Positions 16,402 to 26,261 of a stretch of DNA of 64,000 nucleotides are shown one piece after another (position 1 is the first letter of the stretch; each line of letters starts with the position of its first letter). Source of the DNA: Gammaproteobacteria bacterium LSUCC0112. GTDB taxonomy: Bacteria; Pseudomonadota; Gammaproteobacteria; Pseudomonadales; Pseudohongiellaceae. Both the position numbers and the translations under genes were made by a program. The stretch is taken from positions 569,722 through 633,721 of the forward strand of contig SPIB01000001.1 of NCBI GenBank assembly GCA_004535785.1. The letters are read 5' to 3'. The notes under the pieces were generated by a model. The model saw only the letters and a list, made by a program, of their open reading frames with translations. It searched no databases and was not told where the DNA came from.

Positions 16402-18612
16402 TCAGAACGTACCGTTGATCTTGATCGACATGACGCGGTGCGCAATCGAGCAGAAGGACTCAATTTCGGTCACGTTGCTGTTTGCAATGGTATTTGCGTA
16501 ACGAGAACGCTCTCGACACTGATTGTTATTTGTGAGGCTGCGTGCATCAAAGCGGATACGAATGTTGCGTGACGTCACGTACTCCGCGTAAACACTGACG
16601 TTTGGCTCACCCGAGTATCTTTCAATATTGTTGATATCGTAACGCTTGATGTTGCCATCAAAGCGGTTATTCCAGTTAGCACCATAGGTGATGCGATAGG
16701 AGGGGATATCGTGTCGGAACCCCAGTTGGAAGCGTCCGCGATCAAAGTTCTGGAAACGACGATTCACACCGAGAAACGGATCGGTGATCTCTGAGTCTTT
16801 AATTTCCAGACTGCTGATCAACATCAGATTTGGCATGTTGAATTTCGTCAGGCGCACACTGGCATTACCGCGAAACACCAACATGGTGCCATCACCAATA
16901 TTGCCGTTGGCAGACTGCGGACTGCCGCCAGGCACCGTAGCATCCACACGCTCAATCACGTCAAGATGCTTCATGTACGACAAGGTGCCTTCAACAACAC
17001 CCATATCCTGTGGCAAGCGATACTCGGTGCTGAAATCGGCGTACAGCACTTGCTCCTGCACCAGATCGGCATTACCTGCCATGGTTTCGGCATCGTTGTC
17101 ACGCTCATCACTGGACGCCACAAAGTCGGAGAAGCTCAGCTGGCGCACTGTTTTGTACATGGTGCCGCGCAACTGCAAACCCGGGCGCATTTCAAAACGC
17201 ATGTCCAGCTTTGGCTTCAGAAAGCTGAAGTCGCGCTTTTTGAAGACATCACCGGTCTGGGTGATTTCAGACAGCTCATACAACAGTGAGCTCTCCAGCG
17301 ACAGGCGTGGGCTAATCTGCCAGTTGTGCACCACAAACGGCTCGTAGCGCACCTCTTCAACCGTGGAAACAGCATTGCTGACTGATTGCGGGGTCAAGCC
17401 GCCGTGGTTATTGGATACCGCGCCGGTACTGCTGCGTAACCCCAGGCGCAAGGCTGAATCCAGTGTCGTCACAGCACGTTCTGCGCCAAACTCGACACCC
17501 TGTCCAGCAGACAAGGCCATGGAATAAGACGACCGCACAATTTCTTCAGAGGTAATCGAGTGTGAGTTCAGAAACAGATCCTTGCTCCAGTTGCCACTGT
17601 CATCTATATCAAAACGCTCACGGGTGTTGTTGTCATCGCGCTCATTCAGAATAAACAACGCTTTGAACAGGTGGTTGTTGGCAAGTCGTAACTCATAGTC
17701 ACCACCAATCTCCCAATTGCTGTTTCGTCCGGGGTTATCCTCGCGTTCACGGTCAATTGTGTTGGGCGTCACACGCAGATTGGTGATATCGCGAAACACT
17801 TCGTTTTCGTTATCGGAATTTCCATATAACAGATTCAGCCGCACGCTGCTGTTCAGATTGATTTCATACCCCAGATTGGCGGCTGTCGCGTAGGTGTACT
17901 GATCACGCGTGCGCTCTTCACTGATGGTGTCGTTGGCGGAAAAATCACCCAACACACTGCTTTCGAAGCTGGATTGGTAATTATTGCGAGGCTCCATTTC
18001 GCCACTGAACAGATAGGTCAGACCACCATACTGGCCATTGACGGCTATCTTTCCACCGGGCTGCAGGCGGCCATCATCATTCAGATCCGTATTGGCTTCA
18101 TATGAGTATGAGCGATTCGACAAAGCTTCAGACAGGACAATGTTGACAATCTGATCACCGCGCACGTCCAGATCGGTTGACGTGCCACGGATCAATTCGA
18201 TGCGCAGTACTTTGTCTGCAGAAATGCGGGCGAGCTGGGCGTTGGCCTCATTGCTCTTGCCGGCAACTCGCTTGCCATCAATCAGGATCTGGTTCCCGCC
18301 GCCGCCACCCAGGCCACGACCACCACCACCGCCACCGGGGCCACCACCACCGGGGCCACCACCGCCGCCAAAACCGCCACCGCCGCCAGAGCTCATGCCC
18401 GGGATGCGGTTCATCATGTCCTGAGCCGTAACAGGTGACCATTGTGAAAAATAGGTTGCCGGATAAACTACCGTGGAACCATCGTCAGCCACTTCCTGTG
18501 CTTGTAACCTGTTGGACTCCGACAACAGGGAAATCGATAACAGCGGTCCGAGCAAAAGGGCTCGCCGGACTGCAGCGGAGAGGGTAATGCGAGTCATTAT
18601 TGGAATTCTCAT
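16402..18612 (-). CDS. TonB-dependent receptor with a glycine-rich plug segment
   Basis: This 736-residue outer-membrane receptor has an N-terminal signal region (hydrophobic residues 18-31, cut probably after LQAQ) and a plug domain that begins with a short PVTAQDMMNRIPGM segment. A run of almost pure Gly with a few Phe/Pro/Arg occupies residues 76-106. It is followed by the plug core ILIDGKRVAGKSNEANAQL and the RIELIRGTSTDLDVRG motif. The remainder is a beta barrel with repeated amphipathic strands, ending in a C-terminal Phe (KINGTF). TonB-dependent receptors import large or scarce ligands at the expense of the proton gradient. The ligand is unknown. Alternative start: Met6 at 18597; neither has a good ribosome-binding site. 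It is divergent from the RNA helicase gene. Confidence 0.9.
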   Translation of the reverse strand: MRIPIMTRITLSAAVRRALLLGPLLSISLLSESNRLQAQEVADDGSTVVYPATYFSQWSPVTAQDMMNRIPGMSSGGGGGFGGGGGPGGGGPGGGGGGRGLGGGGGNQILIDGKRVAGKSNEANAQLARISADKVLRIELIRGTSTDLDVRGDQIVNIVLSEALSNRSYSYEANTDLNDDGRLQPGGKIAVNGQYGGLTYLFSGEMEPRNNYQSSFESSVLGDFSANDTISEERTRDQYTYATAANLGYEINLNSSVRLNLLYGNSDNENEVFRDITNLRVTPNTIDREREDNPGRNSNWEIGGDYELRLANNHLFKALFILNERDDNNTRERFDIDDSGNWSKDLFLNSHSITSEEIVRSSYSMALSAGQGVEFGAERAVTTLDSALRLGLRSSTGAVSNNHGGLTPQSVSNAVSTVEEVRYEPFVVHNWQISPRLSLESSLLYELSEITQTGDVFKKRDFSFLKPKLDMRFEMRPGLQLRGTMYKTVRQLSFSDFVASSDERDNDAETMAGNADLVQEQVLYADFSTEYRLPQDMGVVEGTLSYMKHLDVIERVDATVPGGSPQSANGNIGDGTMLVFRGNASVRLTKFNMPNLMLISSLEIKDSEITDPFLGVNRRFQNFDRGRFQLGFRHDIPSYRITYGANWNNRFDGNIKRYDINNIERYSGEPNVSVYAEYVTSRNIRIRFDARSLTNNNQCRERSRYANTIANSNVTEIESFCSIAHRVMSIKINGTF

Positions 18613-18875
18613 GCGTTTTCTGAAATTTGAACCAGTAACTTACTTAAAAATCGCCATCGCTGGCAATGCCTTTGTTCTCGCTTCGGCGTATTGTTGCTGT
18701 CCAGTCAGCTGATCCTGTGGTAAAGTGCGGGCCTTCGAACTTCCCGTTCAGCCTGATACAGGCATTCGCAGTACCACCGGCCCGAGTCCAGCCTCCCCTG
18801 TTTTTACAGAACAGCAGGGAAATTTGTGACAGAGGCCACCCGATTTGGTGCGCTGTGCACCCTTCAAGGATATCA

Positions 18876-20489
18876 ATGAGTTTTGTAAACCTGGGCTTGT
18901 CTGAAGCCCTGCTTAAAGCTGTTGCCGAGCAACAATACACCGAAGCCACCCCAATTCAAGCTCAAGCCATTCCTGCCATTCTGGCCGGTGGCGATCTGAT
19001 GGCATCTGCCCAGACGGGCACCGGCAAAACCGCCGGATTTACCTTGCCCCTGCTGCAGAAACTGGAAGGCGGCGAACGCACCAGCAACGGCCATATTCGT
19101 GCGCTGATTCTGACCCCGACCCGCGAACTGGCTGCCCAGGTTCACGACAGCATCAAGACCTATGGCAAATTTATGAAAATCCGCTCTGCTGTTGTGTTTG
19201 GCGGCGTGAAGATCAATCCACAGATGATGATTCTGCGTGGCGGTCTCGACATTCTGGTGGCAACACCGGGCCGCTTGCTCGATTTGCACCAGCAAAACGC
19301 GGTGAAATTCGACAAGGTTGAAATTCTGATTCTGGACGAAGCCGATCGCATGCTGGATATGGGCTTTATCAAGGACATCAAGAAAGTGCTGGCAATGCTG
19401 CCGAAGAAGCGTCAGAACCTGCTGTTCTCGGCAACCTTCTCCGGCGAAATCCAAGAACTGGCACGCGGCCTGTTGCAGAACCCGGCACAGATCAGTGTGG
19501 CACCGATGAACACGACCGCAGAGCGCGTTACCCAGACGCTGCACCCGGTCGATAAATCACGCAAAACCGAGTTGCTCAGTCATTTGATCAGCAGCAATAA
19601 CTGGTATCAGGTACTGGTGTTCAGTCGGACCAAACACGGTGCCAACAAACTGGTGATGATGTTGGAAAAAGACGGCATTCAGGCTGCAGCCATCCACGGC
19701 AACAAGAGCCAGGCGCAGCGCACCAAAGTGCTTCACCAGTTTAAAAACGGTGAGCTTCAAGTGCTGGTCGCCACCGATATTGCGGCACGCGGCATCGATA
19801 TCGATCAGTTGCCTCACGTGATCAACTTTGACCTGCCAGATGTGCCGGAAGACTATGTACACCGAATTGGTCGAACTGCACGTGCCGGCTCTGAAGGCCA
19901 GGCCATCTCATTGGTCAGTGCTGATCAGACCAAACAACTCAAGCAGATCGAAAAGGTGCTGAAAACGCGCCTGTTGCTGGAAGTTGTGCCCGGCTTTGAA
20001 CAGCGCGAGCGCGCCCAGGATGAGAAAGAAGGCATCGAAGCGCCGCGTCGTGCCATGGCTGAACGGCAAGCCCGCAGCCAGAGCCGCAGCGACAACGGAC
20101 GTAGCGCCAGCCCCCGGACCAGCGGCACGTCTGCGCGCACCAGCAACGGCCCGGCACGCAGCAGTGGCGCACCCGCACGTACCAGTACGCCGCGCAGCAC
20201 AGAACTTGGACAGCAACGTGCGCCACAACGTGGCAACTTTGATGCTGACAAACCGTTCAGCCGTGGTCCACGTCGCGATCCGGCTGCGACTGCACGCCCT
20301 TCGCAACCACGTCATGTTGGCATTCGCCCTACGCCGGACAGTGTTGATCAGGAGCGGCTGTATCAGTCTCGTGGCAACCAGGCGGCGCCCGCTGCCGATG
20401 CCAGAACCGAGCGGAGTGATCGCCGCACGCCTCAGCGCAAAGCCAATCCGCAGCGCAAGGATGGCACCCGGGTAGTCTCGGTCTGGTAA
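18876..20489 (+). CDS. rhlE: DEAD-box ATP-dependent RNA helicase, RhlE type
   Basis: This 537-residue helicase has the motifs in order: Q motif ([13 protein letters not shown]), motif I AQTGTGKT, Ia [19 protein letters not shown] ([12 protein letters not shown]), SAT (SATFS), then the second RecA domain with [11 protein letters not shown] and [10 protein letters not shown]. The C-terminal 150 residues are a disordered Arg/Ser/Thr/Ala-rich tail, common in RhlE relatives and likely to bind RNA. It unwinds short RNA duplexes in ribosome assembly or RNA turnover. The start ATG at 18876 begins the conserved [10 protein letters not shown] sequence and has AAGGA 5 nt upstream; the longer open frame to 18666 lacks homology. 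A decayed regulator lies just downstream on the other strand. Confidence 0.93.
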   Translation: MSFVNLGLSEALLKAVAEQQYTEATPIQAQAIPAILAGGDLMASAQTGTGKTAGFTLPLLQKLEGGERTSNGHIRALILTPTRELAAQVHDSIKTYGKFMKIRSAVVFGGVKINPQMMILRGGLDILVATPGRLLDLHQQNAVKFDKVEILILDEADRMLDMGFIKDIKKVLAMLPKKRQNLLFSATFSGEIQELARGLLQNPAQISVAPMNTTAERVTQTLHPVDKSRKTELLSHLISSNNWYQVLVFSRTKHGANKLVMMLEKDGIQAAAIHGNKSQAQRTKVLHQFKNGELQVLVATDIAARGIDIDQLPHVINFDLPDVPEDYVHRIGRTARAGSEGQAISLVSADQTKQLKQIEKVLKTRLLLEVVPGFEQRERAQDEKEGIEAPRRAMAERQARSQSRSDNGRSASPRTSGTSARTSNGPARSSGAPARTSTPRSTELGQQRAPQRGNFDADKPFSRGPRRDPAATARPSQPRHVGIRPTPDSVDQERLYQSRGNQAAPAADARTERSDRRTPQRKANPQRKDGTRVVSVW

Positions 20490-20492
20490 TGG

Positions 20493-20655
20493 TCAGTCGA
20501 CGTCAATCAATCCGAGTCGTATCGCTTCCAGCGTTACCTCGGATCGGTTGGACACACCCAGTTTGTTATAGATGGTTTTGACATACCCTTTGATGGTATC
20601 TGTAGACAGTTGCAGCATGCCTGCTGCATCCTCCTCGCCGTCAAGACGATGTGTA
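20493..20655 (-). pseudogene. LuxR-family response regulator, C-terminal fragment
   Basis: Reading the minus strand from about 20655 to the stop at 20495-20493 gives roughly 50 codons of a LuxR-type helix-turn-helix: AAGMLQLSTDTIKGYVKTIY, then NKLGVSNRSEVTLEAIRLGLIDVD. This matches the recognition helix and C-terminal helix of NarL/FixJ regulators. The first helix and the whole receiver domain are missing, and an in-frame stop lies just upstream. The break point (about 20640-20660) meets sequence of the histidine kinase remnant on the plus strand. I infer that one deletion removed the 5' ends of a divergent regulator/kinase pair. Confidence 0.8.
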
Positions 20656-21555
20656 TTTATGGTTCAGCATCATGTGCGCAAGCTGGGCAATGTCCACCAC
20701 CCACATGGTGATCTATTTTAATCCCTTACCACATGACATCTGGCTGCCCACCGTGCACATTGCCATCGACCTGTGCATTTTCAGCATCTATTGTTTTATC
20801 GGCCGTCTGGCACACACCCGCAAACCGGTGCGTGAACGGCTGTTTGTGCTGTGGACCGTGTTCGCAGCAATCATCAATCTGAGCATTGGGCCGGAATGGT
20901 TCTGGCAAATAAGGTAGAAACCAGACGATTGATTATTGAGCGAGGTTTTGAGGAACGCCGGACACTCGAAATGAAACAGGAGACCGAGCAGGAACGCATC
21001 AAAATTTATCGCGACTTGCACGACGATATGGGTTCACGCCTGTGATCGATTATCCACGCCGATACCGACAATCGACTGGGCACGATGGCGCGTGCGGCAC
21101 TTGAAATCCTGCGTCAGGCAGTGTCAAAAGCCAATACGCGGGATCAGGCATTACCTGAATTGCTTGAAGGTATGCGGGAAGAGACCGAACTTCGCCTGCG
21201 CGGATCAGGTCACACGGTGATATGGCATCAGAGCGCTGTGCCCCATGTGACCGTGCCATCGGATGTTGTGTTTAATCTGAACAGGATCATGAAAGAAATG
21301 GTCAGCAATATCATCCGTCATGCCAAGGCCAGCGTGGTTGAGTTAACGATCGGTTATCAGGAAAACCAACTGATGATCACGGTCAGTGACAATGGATGCG
21401 GTATGCCCGACAGTCACAGTGCGCATGACGGTAATGGCTTGAACAATATTTTTAGTCGCGCCCGGGAAATACATGCAAGGGTCGACATCCGTAACAACGT
21501 AGAGGGCGGAACACAGACAAACGTGTGCTTGCCGCTGTTAACCGGCAACACATGA
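20651..21555 (+). pseudogene. Histidine kinase remnant (NarX/DegS-like HisKA_3 plus HATPase)
   Basis: Several fragments join into one kinase. At 20651-20900 a frame encodes two hydrophobic helices (IWLPTVHIAIDLCIFSIYCF and LFVLWTVFAAIINLSI). Near 20890-20910 the homology shifts into another frame, which continues as VETRRLIIERGFEERRTLEM and the H-box YRDLHDDMGSRL. That frame is stopped by a TGA at 21043-21045 and resumes in the same frame as SIIHADTDNRLGTMARAALE. The ATPase domain is readable: N-box EMVSNIIRHAKAS, DNGCGMPD and NGLNNIFSRARE. So there is a likely 5' truncation, one frameshift and one nonsense codon. The 3' part (21085-21555) could still be translated as a lone ATPase domain. 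No function is expected. Confidence 0.82.
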
Positions 21556-21637
21556 CCGTAGTTGACTTGTCCCTATCAGGTGTCATGATGGCGGGAACTG
21601 AATACATTAACGCTGCAATGCAAATGAGACTCCGGCA

Positions 21638-23791
21638 ATGAAACCGCCTGCCCGCCTGCTGATTCTGGATGATGATCCGTTGACCGGACAAACCATCTCC
21701 AATATTGCGGTACTTGCCGGAGTTGAAGCGTTGTACACCGACGATCCCCGCGAGTTCTTCCGACTGAGCAAAGACTGGGGGCCCGATTTTATTGCCCTCG
21801 ACCTGGTGATGCCGCGCATGGATGGTGTGCAGGTCATGGTGGAACTGGCACGCCTGAATTGTCAGGCAGACATTATCATTTCCAGTGGCGTGGGTGGGCG
21901 AGTACTGGATGCCGCCGCACGATCAGCCACCGAACATGGATTAAAAATCTCAGGGGTATTACCCAAACCCTTTTCACCAGCGCGCTTGCGCGAATTGCTC
22001 AACAGACAATCCGCCAGAGCAACGCACACGGTGCGCAACACCCCCAATGTTGCCCAATCTGCCAACAGTATCCCTGCACATGAACTGGCAGATGCCATCA
22101 GCCTTGAGCAAATCAAGGTGGTATACCAACCTAAAATCAACTGCCGAACAGGTTTGCTGGCCGGGTTTGAAGTACTTGCGCGCTGGCAACACCCGACGCG
22201 CGGCACCATTGCGCCTGATGACTTTATTCCGTTGGCCGAAAAATCCGGGCTGATCAATGCATTGACTGAATCGGTGATACTGCAATCCTTGCGCTGGTTT
22301 GCCGGGCTATCAGACAGTTTTGGCCTGGATGTCGGGTTTGACTATCTGAAACGTCGACTGAATGATGTCACCATGTCCGTGAACATTTCTGCCATCTCTC
22401 TGAGTCACCTTGACCTGTTTGAGCGCATCGAAAATCACTGTCGTAGCATGCACATACAGCCGGAACGTATAATTTTTGAGCTGACCGAAACCTGCGCTAT
22501 GGAAGATCCTGTCAGTTCACTGGATATCCTGACCCGTTTACGCATGAAGGGTTTCCATTTGTCCATCGACGACTTCGGCACCGGCTACTCGTCCATGTTG
22601 CAACTGGCACGCCTGCCGTTTTCCGAGATCAAGATAGACAAGTCGTTTGTGATGACCGCTTCAGAGTCCAAAGAATCGTGCACCGTGATCAAAACCATCA
22701 ACGACCTCGGACATGGCCTCGGGTTGTACACCTCTGCCGAAGGTATTGAGAGTCTCGAAACATTGGAATATCTGCGCAGTATCGGTTGTGACCTGGCTCA
22801 AGGCTACGCCATCGCACGCCCGATGAGTGGTCCGGCAATTATCGAGTGGCTCAGTAACTGCAACAACAATGATGAAACGCGCCGCCTGAACGTACTCCAT
22901 TCCCTGAACATTCTGGATACACCCGGGGACGAGCGCTTTGATCGTATTACCCGCCTGGCTGCACGCCTGTTTCAGGTGCCCATTGCGCTGTTTAGTCTGG
23001 TCGATACCCACCGGCAATGGTTTAAATCGTCGGTCGGGCTGGAGACTCAGGAAACACCCCGGGACATCTCGTTTTGTCATCACGCCATCCGCGACGATTG
23101 CATTCTGGTGGTCCCGGATGCTTCGCAGGATCCGTTGTTTGCAGACAATCCGTTGGTGCAAAGCGCCCCGTTTATACGTTTTTATGCTGGATGCCCGGTG
23201 CATGCGGATACCGGCATTCGCCTCGGCACCCTGTGTTTGATAGATCAGCAACCACGCAGCTTCAGCAATCATCAGCAAGTGCTGTTAAAACACCTTGCGC
23301 AAATGGTTGAAAACGAACTGGCCTCAGATTTCGTAGCGCACAGTGACGCGTTTACCGGTATGCTTAATCGTCGCGGATTTGATGCCCGTGCGGCCGAGTC
23401 GATCAGTCTTTGCCAGGATGCCGGCCTGCATGCCTGTCTGTTTCTGTTCGACTTGCTGGAGTTCAAAGCTTTTAACGAAACCTGGGGGCGGGCGGCGGGA
23501 GATCGTGCACTGATCGCGTTCGGCCATGCTCTTAAGGAAACCTTCCGCGGCTCGGATCTGATTGCCCGATATGGTGATGACGATTTTGTTGTACTGATGA
23601 CGGGAGTCGACCCGCTGGCCGCGGAAAACACACTCCTTCGACTGGATGACGTCATTGCGCGGTCTTTCGGGGAATACCCGGTCACGCATTTATCAGGGTG
23701 GTCAATACTGCAGCGCGCAGACAGCACTCAGCAACTGATTTTAAGAGCCAGTCAGAATATGTTGATTGCGCGATCTCCAAGAGGCAATTGA
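21638..23791 (+). CDS. Response regulator with EAL, GAF and degenerate GGDEF domains
   Basis: This 717-residue protein has four domains in an uncommon order. The receiver (residues 1-120) has the acidic LDDDP pocket, phospho-acceptor Asp in ALDLVMPRMDG and Lys in LPKPFSP. The EAL domain (about 150-400) has EVLARW, NISAIS, ELTET, DDFGTGYSSM, KIDKSFV and EGIES, so it keeps the metal and catalytic residues of c-di-GMP phosphodiesterases. A GAF domain (about 425-565) follows. The last part (about 570-715) is GGDEF-like, but the signature reads G646-D-D-D-F650, so the second Gly is lost and cyclase activity is doubtful. The protein probably lowers c-di-GMP in response to phosphorylation. It follows the broken kinase by 82 nt; that kinase may once have been its partner. 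The stop codon overlaps an FNR-type site. Confidence 0.92.
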   Translation: MKPPARLLILDDDPLTGQTISNIAVLAGVEALYTDDPREFFRLSKDWGPDFIALDLVMPRMDGVQVMVELARLNCQADIIISSGVGGRVLDAAARSATEHGLKISGVLPKPFSPARLRELLNRQSARATHTVRNTPNVAQSANSIPAHELADAISLEQIKVVYQPKINCRTGLLAGFEVLARWQHPTRGTIAPDDFIPLAEKSGLINALTESVILQSLRWFAGLSDSFGLDVGFDYLKRRLNDVTMSVNISAISLSHLDLFERIENHCRSMHIQPERIIFELTETCAMEDPVSSLDILTRLRMKGFHLSIDDFGTGYSSMLQLARLPFSEIKIDKSFVMTASESKESCTVIKTINDLGHGLGLYTSAEGIESLETLEYLRSIGCDLAQGYAIARPMSGPAIIEWLSNCNNNDETRRLNVLHSLNILDTPGDERFDRITRLAARLFQVPIALFSLVDTHRQWFKSSVGLETQETPRDISFCHHAIRDDCILVVPDASQDPLFADNPLVQSAPFIRFYAGCPVHADTGIRLGTLCLIDQQPRSFSNHQQVLLKHLAQMVENELASDFVAHSDAFTGMLNRRGFDARAAESISLCQDAGLHACLFLFDLLEFKAFNETWGRAAGDRALIAFGHALKETFRGSDLIARYGDDDFVVLMTGVDPLAAENTLLRLDDVIARSFGEYPVTHLSGWSILQRADSTQQLILRASQNMLIARSPRGN

Positions 23792-23801
23792 TCCAGATCA
23801 A
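23788..23801. promoter_or_regulatory. FNR/ANR box upstream of ccoN
   Basis: The sequence TTGATCCAGATCAA is a perfect match to the FNR/ANR consensus TTGAT-N4-ATCAA. It overlaps the last codons of the EAL/GGDEF gene, about 205 nt before ccoN. Its centre is about 41 nt before the start point expected from the -10 element at 23823-23828, the geometry of a class II FNR-activated promoter. It predicts that the cbb3 oxidase is switched on at low oxygen. Confidence 0.85.
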
Positions 23802-23822
23802 CACCCTTTAAACCCCAGGGTT

Positions 23823-23828
23823 TATCAT
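23823..23828 (+). promoter_or_regulatory. Likely -10 element of the ccoN promoter
   Basis: TATCAT differs from the TATAAT consensus by one base and lies at the right distance from the FNR/ANR box, giving a start point near 23835-23836 and a 5' leader of about 170 nt before ccoN. The leader contains no clear gene. Confidence 0.65.
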
Positions 23829-24006
23829 GCCTTCGCTTGAACAAATGCCGACTTTGAACAGCAAATAAAAATACTTCCCACTAGCCGGCATACAGTCCCG
23901 ATGCTTCGGGATTCACATCGAAAACCTGACGTCGTACAGTCCTTTTGAACGCAATCCCTGGCCGATTGCCACACGCGTCAAAACAACAAAATGGATGGTT
24001 TTTATA

Positions 24007-25473
24007 ATGACCAGCAATCACCTCAGCCACCCTCTTGATAATAACAAGGTGGTCTACAACTACAAGGTTGTTCATCAATTTGCCCTCGCCACGGTATTCT
24101 GGGGCATTGTCGGGATGGCGGTCGGGGTCTTGATCGCCGCCCAACTCGCCTGGCCCGTGTTGAACTTTGACACGGCATGGCTCAGTTACGGACGACTGCG
24201 CCCGCTGCATACCAACGGCGTTATTTTTGCGTTTGGCGGCAGTGCGCTGATGGCGTGTTCCCTGTTTATTGTGCAACGCACCTGTGGTGCACGACTGATC
24301 AGTGACAAGCTCGCCGCGTTTGTCTTCTGGGGATGGCAGACCATCATCGTATCGGCAGTCATCACACTGCCCATGGGTATGACCACGTCCAAAGAATACG
24401 CCGAACTGGAATGGCCAATCTCCATTCTGATTGCCGTGGTCTGGGTCGCGTACGCAATCCTGTTTTTTGGCACCATCATCAAGCGCCAACAAAAACACAT
24501 TTACGTCGCCAACTGGTTTTTTGCCGCGTTTATTATTGCCGTTGCCATCCTGCACATTGTGAACAACCTTGCGGTTCCGGTAACACTGACCAAGTCTTAC
24601 TCGATTTACGCTGGCACCGTGGACGCCATGGTGCAGTGGTGGTGGGGGCACAATGCCGTGGGCTTTTTCCTGACCGCCGGTTTTCTGGGCATCATGTATT
24701 ACTTTGTGCCCAAACAGGCAGGACGCCCCATCTACTCCTACCGTTTGTCAGTTGTGCACTTCTGGGCCCTGATTGCCATTTACGTGTGGGCAGGCCCACA
24801 CCACTTGCATTACAGCGCGCTGCCCGACTGGACCCAGAACCTGGGTATGGCCATGTCTCTGATTCTGCTGGCACCATCATGGGGCGGCATGATCAACGGC
24901 ATCATGACGCTGTCTGGTGCATGGGACAAACTGCGTACTGACCCTATTCTTAAATTCCTCGTGGTCTCATTGTCGTTCTACGGTATGTCCACGTTTGAAG
25001 GCCCGATGTTATCGATCAAGTCTGTCAACGCGCTGTCGCATATGACTGACTGGACCGTTGGCCACGTGCATGCTGGCGCATTGGGATGGGTTGCGATGAT
25101 CTCAATTGGCGCCACTTATCACCTGATTCCGCTGCTGTATGGGCGCAAGCCCGGCGAAATGTTCAGTATCAAACTGATTGACCTCCATTTCTGGCTGGCC
25201 ACGATCGGTACTGTGTTGTACATCGTGTCCATGTGGGTGAACGGTCTGATGCAAGGCCTGATGTGGCGTGCCGTGAATAATGACGGCACGCTGACATACA
25301 GTTTTGTCGAAACTGTGATTGCCAGCTACCCCGGTTATGTTGTGCGCTTTATCGGTGGCGGCATTTTCCTGTCAGGCATGCTGGTCATGGCCTGGAACAT
25401 TTGGAAAACCTGGCTGATTACCCGTGAGGAATTGGCCTCGGGCAAAATAACTCAACAGGAGGCACTGGCATGA
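24007..25473 (+). CDS. ccoN: Cytochrome c oxidase cbb3-type subunit I
   Basis: CcoN is the catalytic subunit of the high-affinity cbb3 terminal oxidase, carrying the low-spin haem b and the haem b3-CuB centre in the inner membrane. The protein has 12 or more helices and the expected His ligands: [11 protein letters not shown] (haem b), [10 protein letters not shown] and [14 protein letters not shown] (CuB and nearby), and [11 protein letters not shown] (haem b3 and b). The length of 488 residues is normal. The ATG at 24007 has GGATGG about 8 nt upstream; an ATG at 23995 would add four residues. It heads the operon downstream of the FNR-type promoter and overlaps ccoO by four bases (ATGA). Confidence 0.97.
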   Translation: MTSNHLSHPLDNNKVVYNYKVVHQFALATVFWGIVGMAVGVLIAAQLAWPVLNFDTAWLSYGRLRPLHTNGVIFAFGGSALMACSLFIVQRTCGARLISDKLAAFVFWGWQTIIVSAVITLPMGMTTSKEYAELEWPISILIAVVWVAYAILFFGTIIKRQQKHIYVANWFFAAFIIAVAILHIVNNLAVPVTLTKSYSIYAGTVDAMVQWWWGHNAVGFFLTAGFLGIMYYFVPKQAGRPIYSYRLSVVHFWALIAIYVWAGPHHLHYSALPDWTQNLGMAMSLILLAPSWGGMINGIMTLSGAWDKLRTDPILKFLVVSLSFYGMSTFEGPMLSIKSVNALSHMTDWTVGHVHAGALGWVAMISIGATYHLIPLLYGRKPGEMFSIKLIDLHFWLATIGTVLYIVSMWVNGLMQGLMWRAVNNDGTLTYSFVETVIASYPGYVVRFIGGGIFLSGMLVMAWNIWKTWLITREELASGKITQQEALA

Positions 25474-26075
25474 ACGATCTGATTGAAAAGAATCTCGGGT
25501 TGTTAATTGCCCTCGCTATTGTTGCGATCAGTTTTGGTGGCGCCGTGGAAATTATCCCGCTGATGTCGCAGCGCCATGTCCAGGAGCCTATGGAAGGCTT
25601 GAAACCTTACTCACCTCTGGTGCTGGAAGGACGCGACATTTACATCCGTGAAGGCTGCAACAACTGCCATTCACAAAAAATTCGTCCACTGCGGGCAGAG
25701 GTTGAGCGATATGGTCACTACTCGGTTTCCGGCGAGATGACCTATGACCATCCGCACCTGTGGGGCTCCAAGCGCACTGGACCGGATCTGGCACGTGTCG
25801 GCGGTCTGTACAGTGATGACTGGCATTTTGCGCACTTGATGGATCCGCGTTCTGTGGTGCCCGGTTCAAATATGCCAGCGTACCCATGGTTGTTTTCCAA
25901 CGAACTCAATCTGGACGTCACGCCACGCAAACTCCGGGCGCTTCAGCGAATCGGCGTGCCCTACAGCGATGAAGACATTGCCAATGCCACTCAAGGCCTG
26001 GAGGGTGTCACCGAAGCGGAAGCACTGGTGGCCTTCTTGCAGGAATTGGGCACTTTGATCACTGAGAGGCGCTAA
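25470..26075 (+). CDS. ccoO: Cytochrome c oxidase cbb3-type subunit II (monohaem cytochrome c)
   Basis: This 201-residue subunit has one N-terminal membrane anchor ([21 protein letters not shown]) and a periplasmic cytochrome c domain with a single CXXCH site, [12 protein letters not shown], near residue 65. A likely axial Met is in [12 protein letters not shown]. The [15 protein letters not shown] stretch and the [15 protein letters not shown] segment are typical of CcoO. It passes electrons from CcoP to the CcoN core. The start overlaps ccoN (ATGA); ccoQ follows after 3 nt. Confidence 0.97.
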   Translation: MNDLIEKNLGLLIALAIVAISFGGAVEIIPLMSQRHVQEPMEGLKPYSPLVLEGRDIYIREGCNNCHSQKIRPLRAEVERYGHYSVSGEMTYDHPHLWGSKRTGPDLARVGGLYSDDWHFAHLMDPRSVVPGSNMPAYPWLFSNELNLDVTPRKLRALQRIGVPYSDEDIANATQGLEGVTEAEALVAFLQELGTLITERR

Positions 26076-26078
26076 TAC

Positions 26079-26261
26079 ATGGATATCAATGACTTCCGAA
26101 CAGTCGCCACCGTGTTGGTTTTTCTGGCGTTTATGGGTATTGCCTGGTGGGCATACGGCCCCAGTCGTAAACGTTATTTTGATGAAGCTGCGCAGTTGCC
26201 TTTTCAGGATGACGACGCCGCGCCCGCAATCACTGCGCATAAAAAAGGAGAACAGGCATGA
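26079..26261 (+). CDS. ccoQ: Cbb3-type oxidase small subunit CcoQ (FixQ)
   Basis: This 60-residue protein has one membrane helix (TVLVFLAFMGIAWWAYGPSR) followed by the family's short basic/aromatic stretch KRYFDEAAQLPF and an acidic hydrophilic tail. CcoQ stabilises the cbb3 complex. Size, topology and position between ccoO and ccoP all agree. Its stop overlaps the ccoP start. Confidence 0.93.
   Translation: MDINDFRTVATVLVFLAFMGIAWWAYGPSRKRYFDEAAQLPFQDDDAAPAITAHKKGEQA

Noticed and set aside
18177-18431. Long plus-strand open frames rich in His/Arg and Pro opposite the glycine-rich receptor
   Set aside because: They are shadows of the G-rich codons on the minus strand; the receptor frame has clear homology.
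21085-21555. Stand-alone ATPase-domain gene
   Set aside because: The preceding in-frame sequence carries the kinase H-box and is cut by a stop codon, so this is the tail of a broken kinase.
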